A DNA stretch of 64,000 bases from Streptomyces massasporeus (GCF_014648995.1 NZ_BMSE01000004.1:424218-488217), one strand, 5' to 3'. Positions 10,033-19,637 are shown, numbered from the stretch's first letter. Numbers and translations: made by a program. The notes: generated by a model from the sequence alone, not told the origin.

Positions 10033-10253
10033 CCCCTCTCACACGCAGTCGACGATACGGCCCTGTTGCCGCTCCGTCGCACACCCGTGGACGCGGGCGC
10101 CCTTGCCGGTCTCTCGCGTCTCCATTGAGGCGGCTGCCCTTGCCGGTCTCTCACGCACCCGTCGAGGCGGCTGCCCCTGCCGGTCTCTCACGCACCCGTC
10201 GAGGCGGCTGCCCCTGCCGGTCTCTCACACCCCCCGTCCACGCAACCTCCCCG
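10032..10253 (+). repeat. 37-bp tandem repeat array
   Basis: Units of exactly 37 bp begin at 10106, 10143 and 10180, with a partial unit at 10217. The units at 10143 and 10180 are nearly identical and share CCGGTCTCTCACGCACCCGT followed by CGAGGCGGCTGCCC. Degenerate copies extend back to about 10032, directly after the hydrolase stop, and decay forward to about 10260. Because 37 is not a multiple of three the array is not a repeated coding module in one frame, and there are no spacers. Function unknown. Confidence 0.9.
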
Positions 10254-10547
10254 CCACTCGCTCACACACCCCCGTTCACGCCCCCTTCGCCCTGTCGCCA
10301 CCACGTCCCGTCCCGCTCGGCACCGACCGGTCGCGACGATTCCGTTTAGCGCCGTACCACTGGCCTGTTCCCGGCCCTCGACCACTCCCGCGAACAGGTG
10401 CGTTGGCCATCCCCGTCGCCCGCCGTGACATTCCGTTTGGGTTTTCGGACCGTCAACCGGAAGACTGCCCCCGTGACGTCCCGTATCCCGCGCGACTCCA
10501 GGCTTCGACTCGTCCGCCCGCGACCCCTGGCCGCCGCCCCCCAAGCG
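10254..10547. other. Intergenic region, no gene recognised
   Basis: About 290 bp between the tandem repeats and the next gene. A reading frame in phase with the following gene runs through 10398-10547, but its third codon positions are not G/C-biased like the rest, so I take it as untranslated leader. I see no convincing promoter or hairpin. Confidence 0.5.
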
Positions 10548-11873
10548 ATGAACCAGCGGCGCTCGCGCCGCCCCGCACCGCGCCCTCCGGAGGGCACCCC
10601 GGCACCGGCGGAGCTGGCCAGAATGGCACGCTCAGGCCTGGCCGACGCGGCCCGCGTCGCCCGCTGGGCCGACGCCGCGCTCGGCCCCGGCCGGGACAGC
10701 GGAACCGACGACGGCAAGGCCACCCTCTCCGAGGCGACCGCCGAACGGGCGGCCCGCGACCTGGGTCTGACCCCGGCTCAGGTGAGAGCCGACTGGGACA
10801 CCGCCCGCCTCGCCGGTCTCATCGAGGTGCACGGCGACAGCGCCCGCCCCGGCTGGCGGCTGCGCGCCTGGAACCGCGACGACAGCGCCGTGCTGCGCGG
10901 CTGGGTCGCCCTCTTCGACGCCTGGTCGCTCGCCCACCCGGAGCCCGCGGAGCACGAGCCCGCCGCCGTCGCCGAGGTCGTCTCCGCCATGCCGCAGGCG
11001 CTCTCCTTCCTCCAGCTGTCCGCCGGGCCCGTCCCCGTGGAGCAGCTCCTCGACCTCCTGGAGCAGCGCGTCACCGAGCTGCGCACCGCCCGCTGCGAGA
11101 TCCCCTACGGCCCCCGGCCCGAGCCGCCGGCCGAACCGGAGCACACCGACGCCCCGCTCGCCCCGCTGCTCGACTGGGCCCTGCGCGCCCTCGCCTCCGT
11201 CGGCGCCCTCACCTACGGCGACGGCCAGGCCACCCTCACCCCCCTCGGCAGCTGGGCCGTCTGGGTCAAGCTGGAGCAGATCTGCGTCGCCGCGCAGAGC
11301 CCCGCCGGGAACATCGAGCAGGCCGCCGAGGACATGCTCCGCGGTTGCGCCCAGCTGCGCCCGAACGCGGCCCGCGCCGAGTACCGCGCCTGGCTCGCCG
11401 CCCGCCCCGTCGGCAGCGCCGTCACCGAGCTCCTCGGCGCCGCGCGCGGTGAGGACGCCCTGCTGCGCGGCCTCGCCTTCGAGGCGCTGCGCGTGGTCGG
11501 CGCGCCCGCCGAGCCGGACGTCCGCGGCGTGCTGGAGGAGCCCACGCTCAGGCCTTACGGGCTGCTGTGGCTGGCCGAGCACGACGGCGCCGACCCCGAG
11601 GACGCCCACGAGGTCCTCACCCGCGAGGAGGCGACATGGCTGTGGGTGGACACCGCGGCCGCCGTCGCCGACCACGGTGAGGCGCCGCTGCTGGTGCGCC
11701 ACCTGGAGTCCGCGGTGCAGCCGACCGTCCCGATGCTCCTGGACGAGGTACGCGCCGTGGGGCACCCGCGCACCGTGCAGGTCCTGGTCGCCCTCGCCGC
11801 CGCACACCCCGACCCGGCCCTGGCCAAGGCGGTGCGCCGGGCCGCCTTCCAGGTGCACACCGGCGGCAGCTAG
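10548..11873 (+). CDS. Uncharacterised actinobacterial protein
   Basis: From the ATG at 10548 (MNQRRSRRPAPRPP) the protein has 441 residues. It is soluble, with no signal or membrane segment, alpha-helical and rich in Ala, Leu and Glu. An N-terminal half with a winged-helix-like look (LTPAQVRADWDTARLAGLIEVHGDSARPGWRL, then LTPLGSWAVWVK after a linker) is followed by a HEAT-like helical C-terminal region from about residue 300. No known family can be assigned. The start is uncertain: GTG codons at 10398 and 10472 are in frame but lack ribosome-binding sites and codon bias. It stands alone after the repeat array. Confidence 0.75.
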   Translation: MNQRRSRRPAPRPPEGTPAPAELARMARSGLADAARVARWADAALGPGRDSGTDDGKATLSEATAERAARDLGLTPAQVRADWDTARLAGLIEVHGDSARPGWRLRAWNRDDSAVLRGWVALFDAWSLAHPEPAEHEPAAVAEVVSAMPQALSFLQLSAGPVPVEQLLDLLEQRVTELRTARCEIPYGPRPEPPAEPEHTDAPLAPLLDWALRALASVGALTYGDGQATLTPLGSWAVWVKLEQICVAAQSPAGNIEQAAEDMLRGCAQLRPNAARAEYRAWLAARPVGSAVTELLGAARGEDALLRGLAFEALRVVGAPAEPDVRGVLEEPTLRPYGLLWLAEHDGADPEDAHEVLTREEATWLWVDTAAAVADHGEAPLLVRHLESAVQPTVPMLLDEVRAVGHPRTVQVLVALAAAHPDPALAKAVRRAAFQVHTGGS

Positions 11874-11897
11874 GGCCGCGGCCCGACCCGCGGGACG

Positions 11898-12314
11898 TCA
11901 GCCCACCGCTATCTCGGGCGCGTACGTCCCGAAGCTCCACACATTGCCCTCGAGGTCCCGGGCCATGTAGTCCCGCGAGCCGTAGTCCTGGTCCGTCGGG
12001 GGCATCAGCACCTCCACGCCGTGGTCGACGGCGTGGCGGTGGTGGCCGTCCACGTCGTCCACCACCACGTACACCCCCGTCGTGCCCGCGTCCTTCATGG
12101 CCGCGTCGAACAGGCCGCCCCGGCCCTTGGTGCCGACCATCACCGCGCCGTTGCCCTGTGCCAGCTCGGCGTGCATCACCGAGCCGTCCTCGCCCTCGTA
12201 CACCGACAGCTCCGTGAAGCCGAAGGCCTCCGTGAGCTGCCGGATCGCGGCTTTCGCGTCCGCGTACAGCAGCGTCGGATAGATGCTCGGACGCCCGCCG
12301 GACGTGCCTGCCAT
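11898..12314 (-). CDS. VOC (glyoxalase/bleomycin resistance) superfamily protein
   Basis: A 138-residue single-domain protein of the vicinal-oxygen-chelate fold. The pattern is typical: YPTLLYADAKAAIRQLTEAFGF at the start, VMHAELAQGNGAVMVG in the middle, and SRDYMARDLEGNVWSFGTY at the end, the last carrying the conserved metal-site region. I chose ATG 12314 because GAGGAAGTG lies just upstream. The family includes antibiotic-binding proteins, dioxygenases and isomerases, so the role is open. It converges with the preceding plus-strand gene, 24 bp between stops. Confidence 0.85.
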   Translation of the reverse strand: MAGTSGGRPSIYPTLLYADAKAAIRQLTEAFGFTELSVYEGEDGSVMHAELAQGNGAVMVGTKGRGGLFDAAMKDAGTTGVYVVVDDVDGHHRHAVDHGVEVLMPPTDQDYGSRDYMARDLEGNVWSFGTYAPEIAVG

Positions 12315-12453
12315 GGCGATCACTTCCTCGTGTCTCGCGGGGCTGTCCCCTTCAGTGTTCCATCGGCCACCGACAACGGCCCTCGCCCGGCCGCCGGTGA
12401 TCGAACACCCGCACACAGAAAAAGTGGTTGCACGTCCCCGTTAGACTGTCCCC

Positions 12454-12477
12454 ATGGCCATTCTCCTCGCGCATTAG
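12454..12477 (+). CDS. Possible leaderless leader peptide (7 codons) of the ABC-F gene
   Basis: ATG-GCC-ATT-CTC-CTC-GCG-CAT-TAG encodes MAILLAH. A -10-like hexamer TAGACT (12442-12447) ends 6 bp before this ATG, so the first transcribed base would be the A of the ATG, a leaderless arrangement common in Streptomyces. The 58 bp to the ABC-F GTG can form two mutually exclusive stems: GACGGC/GCCGTC (12477-12482 with 12496-12501) and GGCGGGA/TCCCGCC (12480-12486 with 12504-12510). This resembles leader-peptide attenuation of ribosome-protection ABC-F genes, but is inferred from layout only. Confidence 0.4.
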   Translation: MAILLAH

Positions 12478-12535
12478 ACGGCGGGAACGTCCTCAGCCGT
12501 CCATCCCGCCCCCGTATCCGCCCTGGAGTCTGTCC

Positions 12536-14113
<1,578 letters not shown>

Positions 14114-14134
<21 letters not shown>

Positions 14135-14221
14135 CCGCGTGTCGCGTTCGCTTGATCGAATGCGTGATCAACGGAGTATGGATCATTCGGCCTAGCGGTG
14201 ATCCATCATCTGTGTGAGATC
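14114..14221. promoter_or_regulatory. Cluster of GATC sites upstream of gbn
   Basis: GATC occurs at 14114, 14154, 14166, 14181, 14200 and 14218, with one more at 14448 just before the gene. Five of these fall in 68 bp, spaced 12-19 bp. At this base composition one GATC per roughly 400 bp is expected. GATC is the target of the nucleoid protein Gbn encoded next door, so this is a likely autoregulatory or nucleation site. The remainder of the gap (14222-14490) must hold the gbn promoter; I recognise no clear -35/-10. Confidence 0.6.
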
Positions 14222-14490
14222 TCCTCGTATCGAGGTGTGTCCTACATCGATTTCGCGGCCGAGCCCCCGATTCTTCCGGGCCCGGCCGCTTCGCCTTTCT
14301 GACCTGGCCTTTTCCTCCACCATCCGTTCGGTCGTGCGGATGCCGCTCTTCGGAATTCGACATTCCGTATGTGGGGACGCGCTCCCGTCGTCACAACCTT
14401 GTCTCACGGACCTTGCCGAATGGGTGGCCATGAAGGCCTGGAGGGGTGATCATGAGGAGACCAGAGCGCACTTCCCATGAGGAGGCACGG

Positions 14491-14709
14491 GTGGCCGAGA
14501 CTCTGAAGAAGGGCAGCCGGGTGACCGGCGCCGCGCGCGACAAGCTCGCGGCAGACCTGAAGAAGAAGTACGACGCCGGTGCGAGCATCCGGGCGTTGGC
14601 CGAGGAGACCGGCCGCTCGTATGGCTTTGTGCACCGCATGCTCAGTGAGTCGGGCGTCACGCTGCGAGGGCGTGGCGGGGCGACCCGGGGCAAAAAGGCC
14701 ACGGCCTGA
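14491..14709 (+). CDS. gbn: GATC-binding nucleoid-associated protein Gbn
   Basis: A 72-residue basic protein starting at GTG 14491 behind a strong GAGGAGG. It has a lysine-rich N-terminus (AETLKKGSRVTGAARDKL), a helix-turn-helix of about residues 24-52 (KKYDAGASIRALAEETGRSY, then GFVHRML) and a Gly/Arg/Lys tail. It corresponds to S. coelicolor SCO1839, reported as Gbn, a nucleoid-associated protein that binds GATC and affects sporulation and antibiotic production (recalled from the literature). Its place between an ABC-F gene and an enoyl-CoA hydratase matches that locus. An upstream in-frame ATG at 14452 would add 13 residues but is less likely. Confidence 0.88.
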   Translation: MAETLKKGSRVTGAARDKLAADLKKKYDAGASIRALAEETGRSYGFVHRMLSESGVTLRGRGGATRGKKATA

Positions 14710-14711
14710 CC

Positions 14712-14747
14712 CCGGGTGGCCCCTCGGCTTCGATGGTGGCCACCCGG
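14712..14747 (+). terminator. Hairpin terminator after gbn
   Basis: A 10-bp perfect stem, CCGGGTGGCC (14712-14721) with GGCCACCCGG (14738-14747), begins 3 bp after the gbn stop and closes a 16-nt loop. It probably separates gbn from the enoyl-CoA hydratase gene. Confidence 0.7.
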
Positions 14748-14859
14748 TCGGTCGACTGATCGGCCGGGTGGTTACTGTGCAGTCACTTAAGCGTGGCCTG
14801 CTGCGGCGGTGAAGCCGTCGCGGGGCACGTCAGACGACCGCACACATCGGAGGCGTCCC

Positions 14860-15663
14860 ATGGCTTCGTCCGACCAGGACCTCGTTCCCGTACTCGACAA
14901 GGACGGCGTACGGCTCACCGTCGACGACGCGATCGCCACGGTGACGCTGACCAACCCGACCAAGCGCAACGCGCAGAGCCCCGCTCTGTGGCGGGCGCTG
15001 ACCGAGGCCGGGCGGCAGCTGCCGGGCACCGTCCGTGTCGTGGTGCTGCGGGCCGAGGGCAAGTCCTTCTCGGCCGGGCTCGACCGGCAGGCGTTCACGC
15101 CCGAGGGCTTCGACGGCGAACCGTCGTTCGTCGACCTCGCGCGCGGTGCCGACGCCGAGCTGGACGCGACCATCGCCGAATACCAGGAGGCGTTCACCTG
15201 GTGGCGGCGCAGCGACATCGTCTCCGTCGCCGCTGTCCAGGGACATGCCATCGGGGCGGGCTTCCAGCTCGCCCTCGCCTGCGACCTGCGCGTCGTCGCC
15301 GACGACGTGCAGTTCGCCATGCGCGAGACCAGCCTCGGACTCGTGCCCGACCTGACGGGTACGCATCCGCTGGTGGGACTCGTCGGATACGCCCGCGCGC
15401 TGGAGATCTGCGTGACCGGGCGCTTCGTCGCGGCCGAGGAGGCCGTGAACACCGGTCTCGCGAACCTCGCCGTGCCCGCCGGGCAGCTCGACGACGCCGT
15501 GCGCGACTTCGCGTCGGCCGTCCTCGCCGCGCCCCGCGACGCGGTCATCGAGACCAAGGCGCTGCTGCGCGGCGCCCAGGACCGCACGTACGAGGAGCAG
15601 CGCACGGCCGAGCGCCAGTCCCAGGCACGCCGGCTGCGGGACCTCGCGGGCGTCGGGGACTGA
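14860..15663 (+). CDS. Enoyl-CoA hydratase/isomerase family protein
   Basis: A 267-residue crotonase-fold protein. Visible markers are the first oxyanion-hole strand AEGKSFSAGLDRQAF, the second oxyanion segment AVQGHAIGAGFQLALACDLRV, and the conserved FAMRETSLGLVPD strand. The acidic residue expected after the last motif in true hydratases is not obvious, so isomerase or hydrolase activity is also possible. ATG 14860 is chosen because CGGAGG precedes it; the frame is open further upstream. It is monocistronic between the gbn terminator and a convergent gene. Confidence 0.88.
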   Translation: MASSDQDLVPVLDKDGVRLTVDDAIATVTLTNPTKRNAQSPALWRALTEAGRQLPGTVRVVVLRAEGKSFSAGLDRQAFTPEGFDGEPSFVDLARGADAELDATIAEYQEAFTWWRRSDIVSVAAVQGHAIGAGFQLALACDLRVVADDVQFAMRETSLGLVPDLTGTHPLVGLVGYARALEICVTGRFVAAEEAVNTGLANLAVPAGQLDDAVRDFASAVLAAPRDAVIETKALLRGAQDRTYEEQRTAERQSQARRLRDLAGVGD

Positions 15664-15690
15664 GGACCGCCGGGCCGGCCGGCAGCGCGG

Positions 15691-16413
15691 TCAGCCGACC
15701 GCGCTCACCACGACCGCCACCGTCGGGTGATCCGGCAGCACCCTCCTGACGGCCGTCCGGACCTCGCGCGCGACGTCCCGGGCCCGCCGGTCGGCGCCCA
15801 CCGCCAACTCCAGCCGGACATGGCGGTGCGGCAGCGCGGCGCCCTCGCGGGGGAGTTCCTCGATGTGCACGGGGTGGCCCAGCGTGCCGGTCAGATGGAG
15901 CACGCCCTGGACCCCGAGCGCGGCGGCGGCCACCCGCTCCTCGTCGCCGCCCCCGGCCAGTGCGGCACCCGGCGGCTCGGGAAGGCGCGCGGCGACCCCG
16001 GCCTCCCCGGGTCCCTCCTCGTCCAGCAGCCCCGTCACCCGCAGGTCCACCTCCGCCACCGTCAGGCCGAGCCGCTGGGTCGCGGCCGTCGCCAGTGTCG
16101 CCCGCAGCAGGTTCGCCGTCGTCGGCAGCGGCTGCGAGGCGGTGGCGGCGAACTCCGCCGTCACCCGCAGCGGACCGGGCGGCAGAGCACTCGGCGGCGC
16201 CGGTACGACCGGCTCCTCGGTGTCCTCCGCGCCGGCGACCGCAACACGGAGCGCGTCGAGACGCACGCCCGGCGCGTCCCACGCCGCACTCCGCAGCACC
16301 GCCTCGGCTGCCCGCTCCGCGATCCACGCGCCGTCCCGCGCGTCACCCAGAGGCAGAAGCCTGCCGATTCCCAGCTGATGTCTCACTGCCTGTGTCCATC
16401 GGTCGGCCGTCAT
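15691..16413 (-). CDS. Uncharacterised Streptomyces protein linked to the Asp23 operon
   Basis: A 240-residue protein from ATG 16413 (GGAGGA just upstream), starting MTADRWTQAVRHQLGIGRLLP. I see no signal or membrane segment. Two stretches resemble Asp23-like beta-alpha units: TANLLRATLATAATQRLGLTVAEVDLRV in the middle, and RARDVAREVRTAVRRVLPDHPTVAVVV at the C-terminus. They are joined by acidic and proline-rich linkers. Database names for relatives (I recall a P10-family label) are uninformative. It is divergent from the Asp23 operon with 83 bp between starts, so shared regulation and an envelope role are plausible. Confidence 0.72.
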   Translation of the reverse strand: MTADRWTQAVRHQLGIGRLLPLGDARDGAWIAERAAEAVLRSAAWDAPGVRLDALRVAVAGAEDTEEPVVPAPPSALPPGPLRVTAEFAATASQPLPTTANLLRATLATAATQRLGLTVAEVDLRVTGLLDEEGPGEAGVAARLPEPPGAALAGGGDEERVAAAALGVQGVLHLTGTLGHPVHIEELPREGAALPHRHVRLELAVGADRRARDVAREVRTAVRRVLPDHPTVAVVVSAVG

Positions 16414-16496
16414 TCCTCCAGCCTGCCGCATCAGAGGCGCGCTTCCACGCAACCGTGCTTACGGTGGTCCAAGGACGACGAAAAGGACGTACGGCG

Positions 16497-16970
16497 ATGA
16501 CTGACATGACCGAGAATCGGGGCGGGGAGAGCGAGACCGCGGCGGTACGCAGGAGCCCGTTGGCCAAGCACAGCGGCGGAGACGCCGGTTCCCGCGGGCG
16601 GACGACCATCGCGGACGGCGTCGTGGAGAAGATCGCCGGCCTCGCCGCACGGGACGTCGACGGGGTGCACGCCATGGGCAGCGGCATGTCCCGCACGTTC
16701 GGAGCAGTGCGCGACCGCGTGCCCGGCGGCACCAAGTCGGTGTCGCGCGGCGTGAAGGCCGAGGTCGGCGAAGTGCAGGCGGCCCTCGACCTGGAAATCG
16801 TCGTCGAGTACGGCGTGTCGATCGCCGATGTGGCCCGTGACGTACGGGAGAACGTCATCACCGCCGTGGAGCGGATGACCGGCCTGGAGGTCGTCGAGGT
16901 CAACATCGCGGTGAGCGACGTGAAGCTGCCGGACGAGGAGGAAGAGGAACCGGAGCGCCGAATCCAGTGA
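16497..16970 (+). CDS. Asp23/Gls24 family envelope stress protein (first copy)
   Basis: A 157-residue protein with a polar N-terminus, then the Asp23 domain: GRTTIADGVVEKIAGLAARDVDGVHAMG, later VSIADVARDVRENVITAVERMTGLEVVEVNIAVSDV, ending in an acidic tail. In Staphylococcus the homologue forms a membrane-proximal network anchored by AmaP. It is the first gene of a five-gene operon that ends in an AmaP homologue, which supports the same arrangement here. The start ATG 16497 gives the N-terminus MTDMTENRGGESE. Confidence 0.92.
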   Translation: MTDMTENRGGESETAAVRRSPLAKHSGGDAGSRGRTTIADGVVEKIAGLAARDVDGVHAMGSGMSRTFGAVRDRVPGGTKSVSRGVKAEVGEVQAALDLEIVVEYGVSIADVARDVRENVITAVERMTGLEVVEVNIAVSDVKLPDEEEEEPERRIQ

Positions 16971-17011
16971 GGCACGGGTCATCGGGCAACGACACAGGAG
17001 CTGAGGAGCGC

Positions 17012-17200
17012 ATGAGCATGGCCGTGGTCGGCATGATCGCCGGCATGGCGCTGGCCTTCGCCGGATACTTCGGCGGATTCGGTGCCTTCCTGCTGGTGGC
17101 GGCACTGGGCGCCGTCGGCTTCGTCGTCGGCCGGTTCCTGGACGGGGACCTGGAATTCGGCGACTTCTTCCGCCCTCGTGAACGCGAACGGCGGCGGTGA
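17012..17200 (+). CDS. Small membrane protein, DUF2273-like
   Basis: A 62-residue protein preceded by GAGGAG. It is almost entirely one hydrophobic, glycine-rich hairpin (MAVVGMIAGMALAFAGYFGG, then FGAFLLVAALGAVGFVVGRFL) followed by a charged tail DGDLEFGDFFRPRERERRR. Small proteins of this type sit next to Asp23 genes in many Gram-positives and belong to the envelope-stress module. Its stop overlaps the next gene's GTG by 4 bp. Confidence 0.88.
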   Translation: MSMAVVGMIAGMALAFAGYFGGFGAFLLVAALGAVGFVVGRFLDGDLEFGDFFRPRERERRR

Positions 17201-17580
17201 CGCCCATGAGTACGGGGGCCGGTGAGCTCGACAGACCCCTGACCGTCGTCCCGCCGGGCGAGCGCGGCGCGACGCGGATCGCCGACCGGGTCGTCGCGAA
17301 GATCGCCGCGCAGGCGGCCCGCGAGGCCGTCGGCACGCTGCCGCCCGACGCCGGCCGGCCCTCCGCGTCCGTCGTCGTCCACCACGAGGTCGCCCACGTC
17401 CGGATCCAGCTCGAACTGGGCTACCCCTGCGACATCGGCGCCCGCTGCCGAACGGTGCGTCACCAAGTCGTCGAGCGGGTGAGCACCTTGGCGGGCATGC
17501 AGGTGCCGGAGGTCGTCGTCCAGGTGGAGCGGCTGCACCTGGACGCGGCGCTCGGCGCGGTACAGGGGAGGACGCAATGA
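17197..17580 (+). CDS. Asp23/Gls24 family protein (second copy)
   Basis: A 127-residue second Asp23 paralogue, with GATRIADRVVAKIAAQAAREAVGTLP, then VVHHEVAHVRIQLELGYPCDIGARC and VRHQVVERVSTLAGMQVPEVVVQVERL. It lacks the long N- and C-terminal tails of the first copy. Start GTG 17197 overlaps the preceding stop (GTGA); an ATG at 17206 is an alternative three codons in. It overlaps the next gene by 4 bp (ATGA). Two paralogues suggest a heteromeric Asp23 layer. Confidence 0.88.
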   Translation: MTPMSTGAGELDRPLTVVPPGERGATRIADRVVAKIAAQAAREAVGTLPPDAGRPSASVVVHHEVAHVRIQLELGYPCDIGARCRTVRHQVVERVSTLAGMQVPEVVVQVERLHLDAALGAVQGRTQ

Positions 17581-18272
17581 GCGAACCCCAGGGCACTCAG
17601 CCCCCCGAGGACAGCACACAGCGCCTGCCCGTCCTCGACAAGCGGGAGACGGAGAACGGCGACGGACCCGACCGGTCCGAGTCCTCGGCCGCCTCCGGGC
17701 CACCGCCCGAACTCGAGGGCAAGGACGAACGCGAGGGCCGCTTCTGGTCGGCGCGCCGCGTCCCCGCCGCCGTCGTCGCCCTGCTGCTCCTGGGCGTCGC
17801 CGGGCTGTTCCTCTACGACATCGTCTCCGTGCGCGCCGGCCGGCCCGGCATGGGCTGGCGCCGGGAACTGGCCCGACAGCTCGCCGAACGGCCCCTGGAC
17901 GACACTTGGGTGCTCGTCGGCGCGGGGGTCGTGGCCGTCCTCGGCCTCGGGCTGCTGATCCTGGCCGTCACACCCGGCCTGCGGGACGTGCTCCCGATGC
18001 GGCGCACGCACACCGGCGTACGCGCCGGACTGCACCGGGACGCCGCCGCCACCGCGCTGCGGGACCGGGCCATGGAGGTGGCCGGCGTGCAGTCGGCACG
18101 GGTGCGGGTGCGCCGGAGGCGGGCGGACGTCCGTGCCATGTCGCACTTCCGCGAACTGGACGACGTACGTACCGAGCTGGACGACGTGCTCGCCGACGCG
18201 GTCCGCGGGCTGGGGCTGTCCCAACCGCCCTCGCTGTCGGTGCGGGTCCGGCGGCCCGGCCGGAAGGGGTGA
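17577..18272 (+). CDS. DUF6286-type membrane protein of the Asp23 operon
   Basis: A 231-residue protein with a disordered acidic N-terminal 60 residues, then two membrane helices (about 62-82 VPAAVVALLLLGVAGLFLYD and about 110-130 VLVGAGVVAVLGLGLLILAV). A cytoplasmic C-terminal domain ending LSQPPSLSVRVRRPGRKG follows, whose strand-helix pattern looks like a degenerate Asp23/AmaP C-domain. It overlaps the preceding gene by 4 bp and is 5 bp from amaP. Probably a second membrane anchor of the Asp23 complex; this is inferred from build and context. Confidence 0.82.
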   Translation: MSEPQGTQPPEDSTQRLPVLDKRETENGDGPDRSESSAASGPPPELEGKDEREGRFWSARRVPAAVVALLLLGVAGLFLYDIVSVRAGRPGMGWRRELARQLAERPLDDTWVLVGAGVVAVLGLGLLILAVTPGLRDVLPMRRTHTGVRAGLHRDAAATALRDRAMEVAGVQSARVRVRRRRADVRAMSHFRELDDVRTELDDVLADAVRGLGLSQPPSLSVRVRRPGRKG

Positions 18273-18277
18273 GAGCG

Positions 18278-18856
18278 ATGCTCAGGACCGTCAACCGCGT
18301 GTTCCTCGGCCTGGTGGGCCTGATCCTGCTGGTGCTGGGCGGCTCCGTCCTCGCCATCGGCCTCGGCGTATTGGCGCCCTCGTGGTGGATCCACGGCGGC
18401 AAGCACGACGTGCTGCTGAGCTATGCCGAGCGCACCCGCTGGCGCGACGACGGCTGGTGGTGGCCGGTCGTCATCGCCGTCCTCGCGGTCCTGCTGCTGC
18501 TCGCCCTGTGGTGGCTCGTCGCGGTGCTGCGCAGGCGGCGCCTGGCCGAGGTCCTCGTCGACACCGGCGACGGCGAGGGCGCGCTCCTGCGCGGCCGGGC
18601 CCTGGAGAACGTCCTCACCGAGGAGGCGGCCCACATCGACGGCGTGGGCGGCGCACACGCGCACCTGAAGGGTCGCCGCAGCGCCCCCGAGGCCCACGTA
18701 CGCCTCGCGCTGGAGCCACACGTGGACCCGGGGACGGCACTGACCGACTTCACGACGGGCGCCCTCACCCACGCCAAGACGTCGGCGGGCCTCGCCTCAC
18801 TCCCGGCAGAGGTGAGGCTGAAGGGTGTCAAGCACGGTGCCGAACGGGTGAGTTGA
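18278..18856 (+). CDS. amaP: Alkaline shock response membrane anchor protein AmaP
   Basis: A 192-residue protein with two N-terminal transmembrane helices (about residues 8-30 and 56-80), separated by an extracytoplasmic loop with WWIHGGKHDVLLSYAERTRW. A cytoplasmic domain (VLVDTGDGEGALLRGRALEN) follows. This is the AmaP topology; in Staphylococcus aureus AmaP ties Asp23 to the membrane. It closes the operon and converges with an SDR gene only 20 bp further on, without an obvious terminator. Confidence 0.86.
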   Translation: MLRTVNRVFLGLVGLILLVLGGSVLAIGLGVLAPSWWIHGGKHDVLLSYAERTRWRDDGWWWPVVIAVLAVLLLLALWWLVAVLRRRRLAEVLVDTGDGEGALLRGRALENVLTEEAAHIDGVGGAHAHLKGRRSAPEAHVRLALEPHVDPGTALTDFTTGALTHAKTSAGLASLPAEVRLKGVKHGAERVS

Positions 18857-18876
18857 ACAGGGGCGCCTGCGACCCG

Positions 18877-19632
18877 TCAGAATCCGTGCCGCGCTCCACC
18901 GTCGACCGGCACCATGACCCCGGTCAGATAGGAAGCCGCCGGCGACATCAGGAACGCCGCCACCCGCCCGAACTCCTCCGGAGCCCCGTACCGCCGCAGC
19001 GGAATCCGCGACTCGGACGCCGCCCGGGTCGCCTCGGGGTCCGCGGACAGCGCGTCCAGCTGCCGCACCCGGTCGGTGTCGATCCGCCCGGGCAGGACAC
19101 CGACCACCCGGATGCCGCGCGGCCCCAGCTCGTCGGAGAGCGACTTGGCGAACCCGGCCAGCCCCGGCCGCAGCCCGTTGGAGATGGTCAGCCCCGGGAT
19201 CGGCTCGTAGACCGACCCGGACAGCACGAACCCGATGACGCCCCCGGCCTCCATCTCGGCGGCGGCGGCGCGGGCCAGCCGTACCGCACCGAGGAACACC
19301 GACTCGAACGCCGTCTGCCACTGTTCGTCCGTGTTGTCCGCGACGAACCCGGCCGGCGGGCCGCCCACGCTGACGAGCACACCGTTGAAGCGGCCGAAGT
19401 TCTCCCGCGCGGCCGCGATCAGCCGGGCCGCCGCCTCCGGGTCGGCGTTGTCGACGGCGACCCCGACCGCGTTCGGCCCCAGCTCGGCCGCCGCTTCGGC
19501 GACGGTCTTCTCGTCCCGCCCCGAGACGATCACCTTCGCCCCGTCCGCGACGAGCTCACGCGCGGTGGCGTTGCCGAGGCCCCGCGTGGCCCCGGTGACG
19601 ACGTACACCCGGTCCTTCAGTCCAAGATCCAT
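18877..19632 (-). CDS. SDR-family protein with altered active site
   Basis: A 251-residue short-chain dehydrogenase/reductase fold with an intact cofactor motif TGATRGLGNATARELV and the C-terminal PVDGGARHGF. The catalytic YxxxK is replaced: aligning FVLSGSVYEPIPGLTISNGL with the FabG of this window puts Ser at the Tyr position and Arg at the Lys position (SNGLR). A sub-branch of SDR proteins is known to have SN-x-x-R in this place, so this may be a specialised enzyme or a binding protein rather than a dead gene. It is 5 bp downstream of the GH15 gene and likely in the same transcript. Confidence 0.88.
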   Translation of the reverse strand: MDLGLKDRVYVVTGATRGLGNATARELVADGAKVIVSGRDEKTVAEAAAELGPNAVGVAVDNADPEAAARLIAAARENFGRFNGVLVSVGGPPAGFVADNTDEQWQTAFESVFLGAVRLARAAAAEMEAGGVIGFVLSGSVYEPIPGLTISNGLRPGLAGFAKSLSDELGPRGIRVVGVLPGRIDTDRVRQLDALSADPEATRAASESRIPLRRYGAPEEFGRVAAFLMSPAASYLTGVMVPVDGGARHGF

Positions 19633-19637
19633 GGTCC

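Noticed and set aside
10032..10253. Repeat array as a CRISPR
   Set aside because: Units follow each other without spacers, the period is 37 bp throughout, and no cas gene is near.
10398..10547. In-frame extension of the unknown protein
   Set aside because: Third codon positions are not G/C-rich and no ribosome-binding site precedes the GTG codons.
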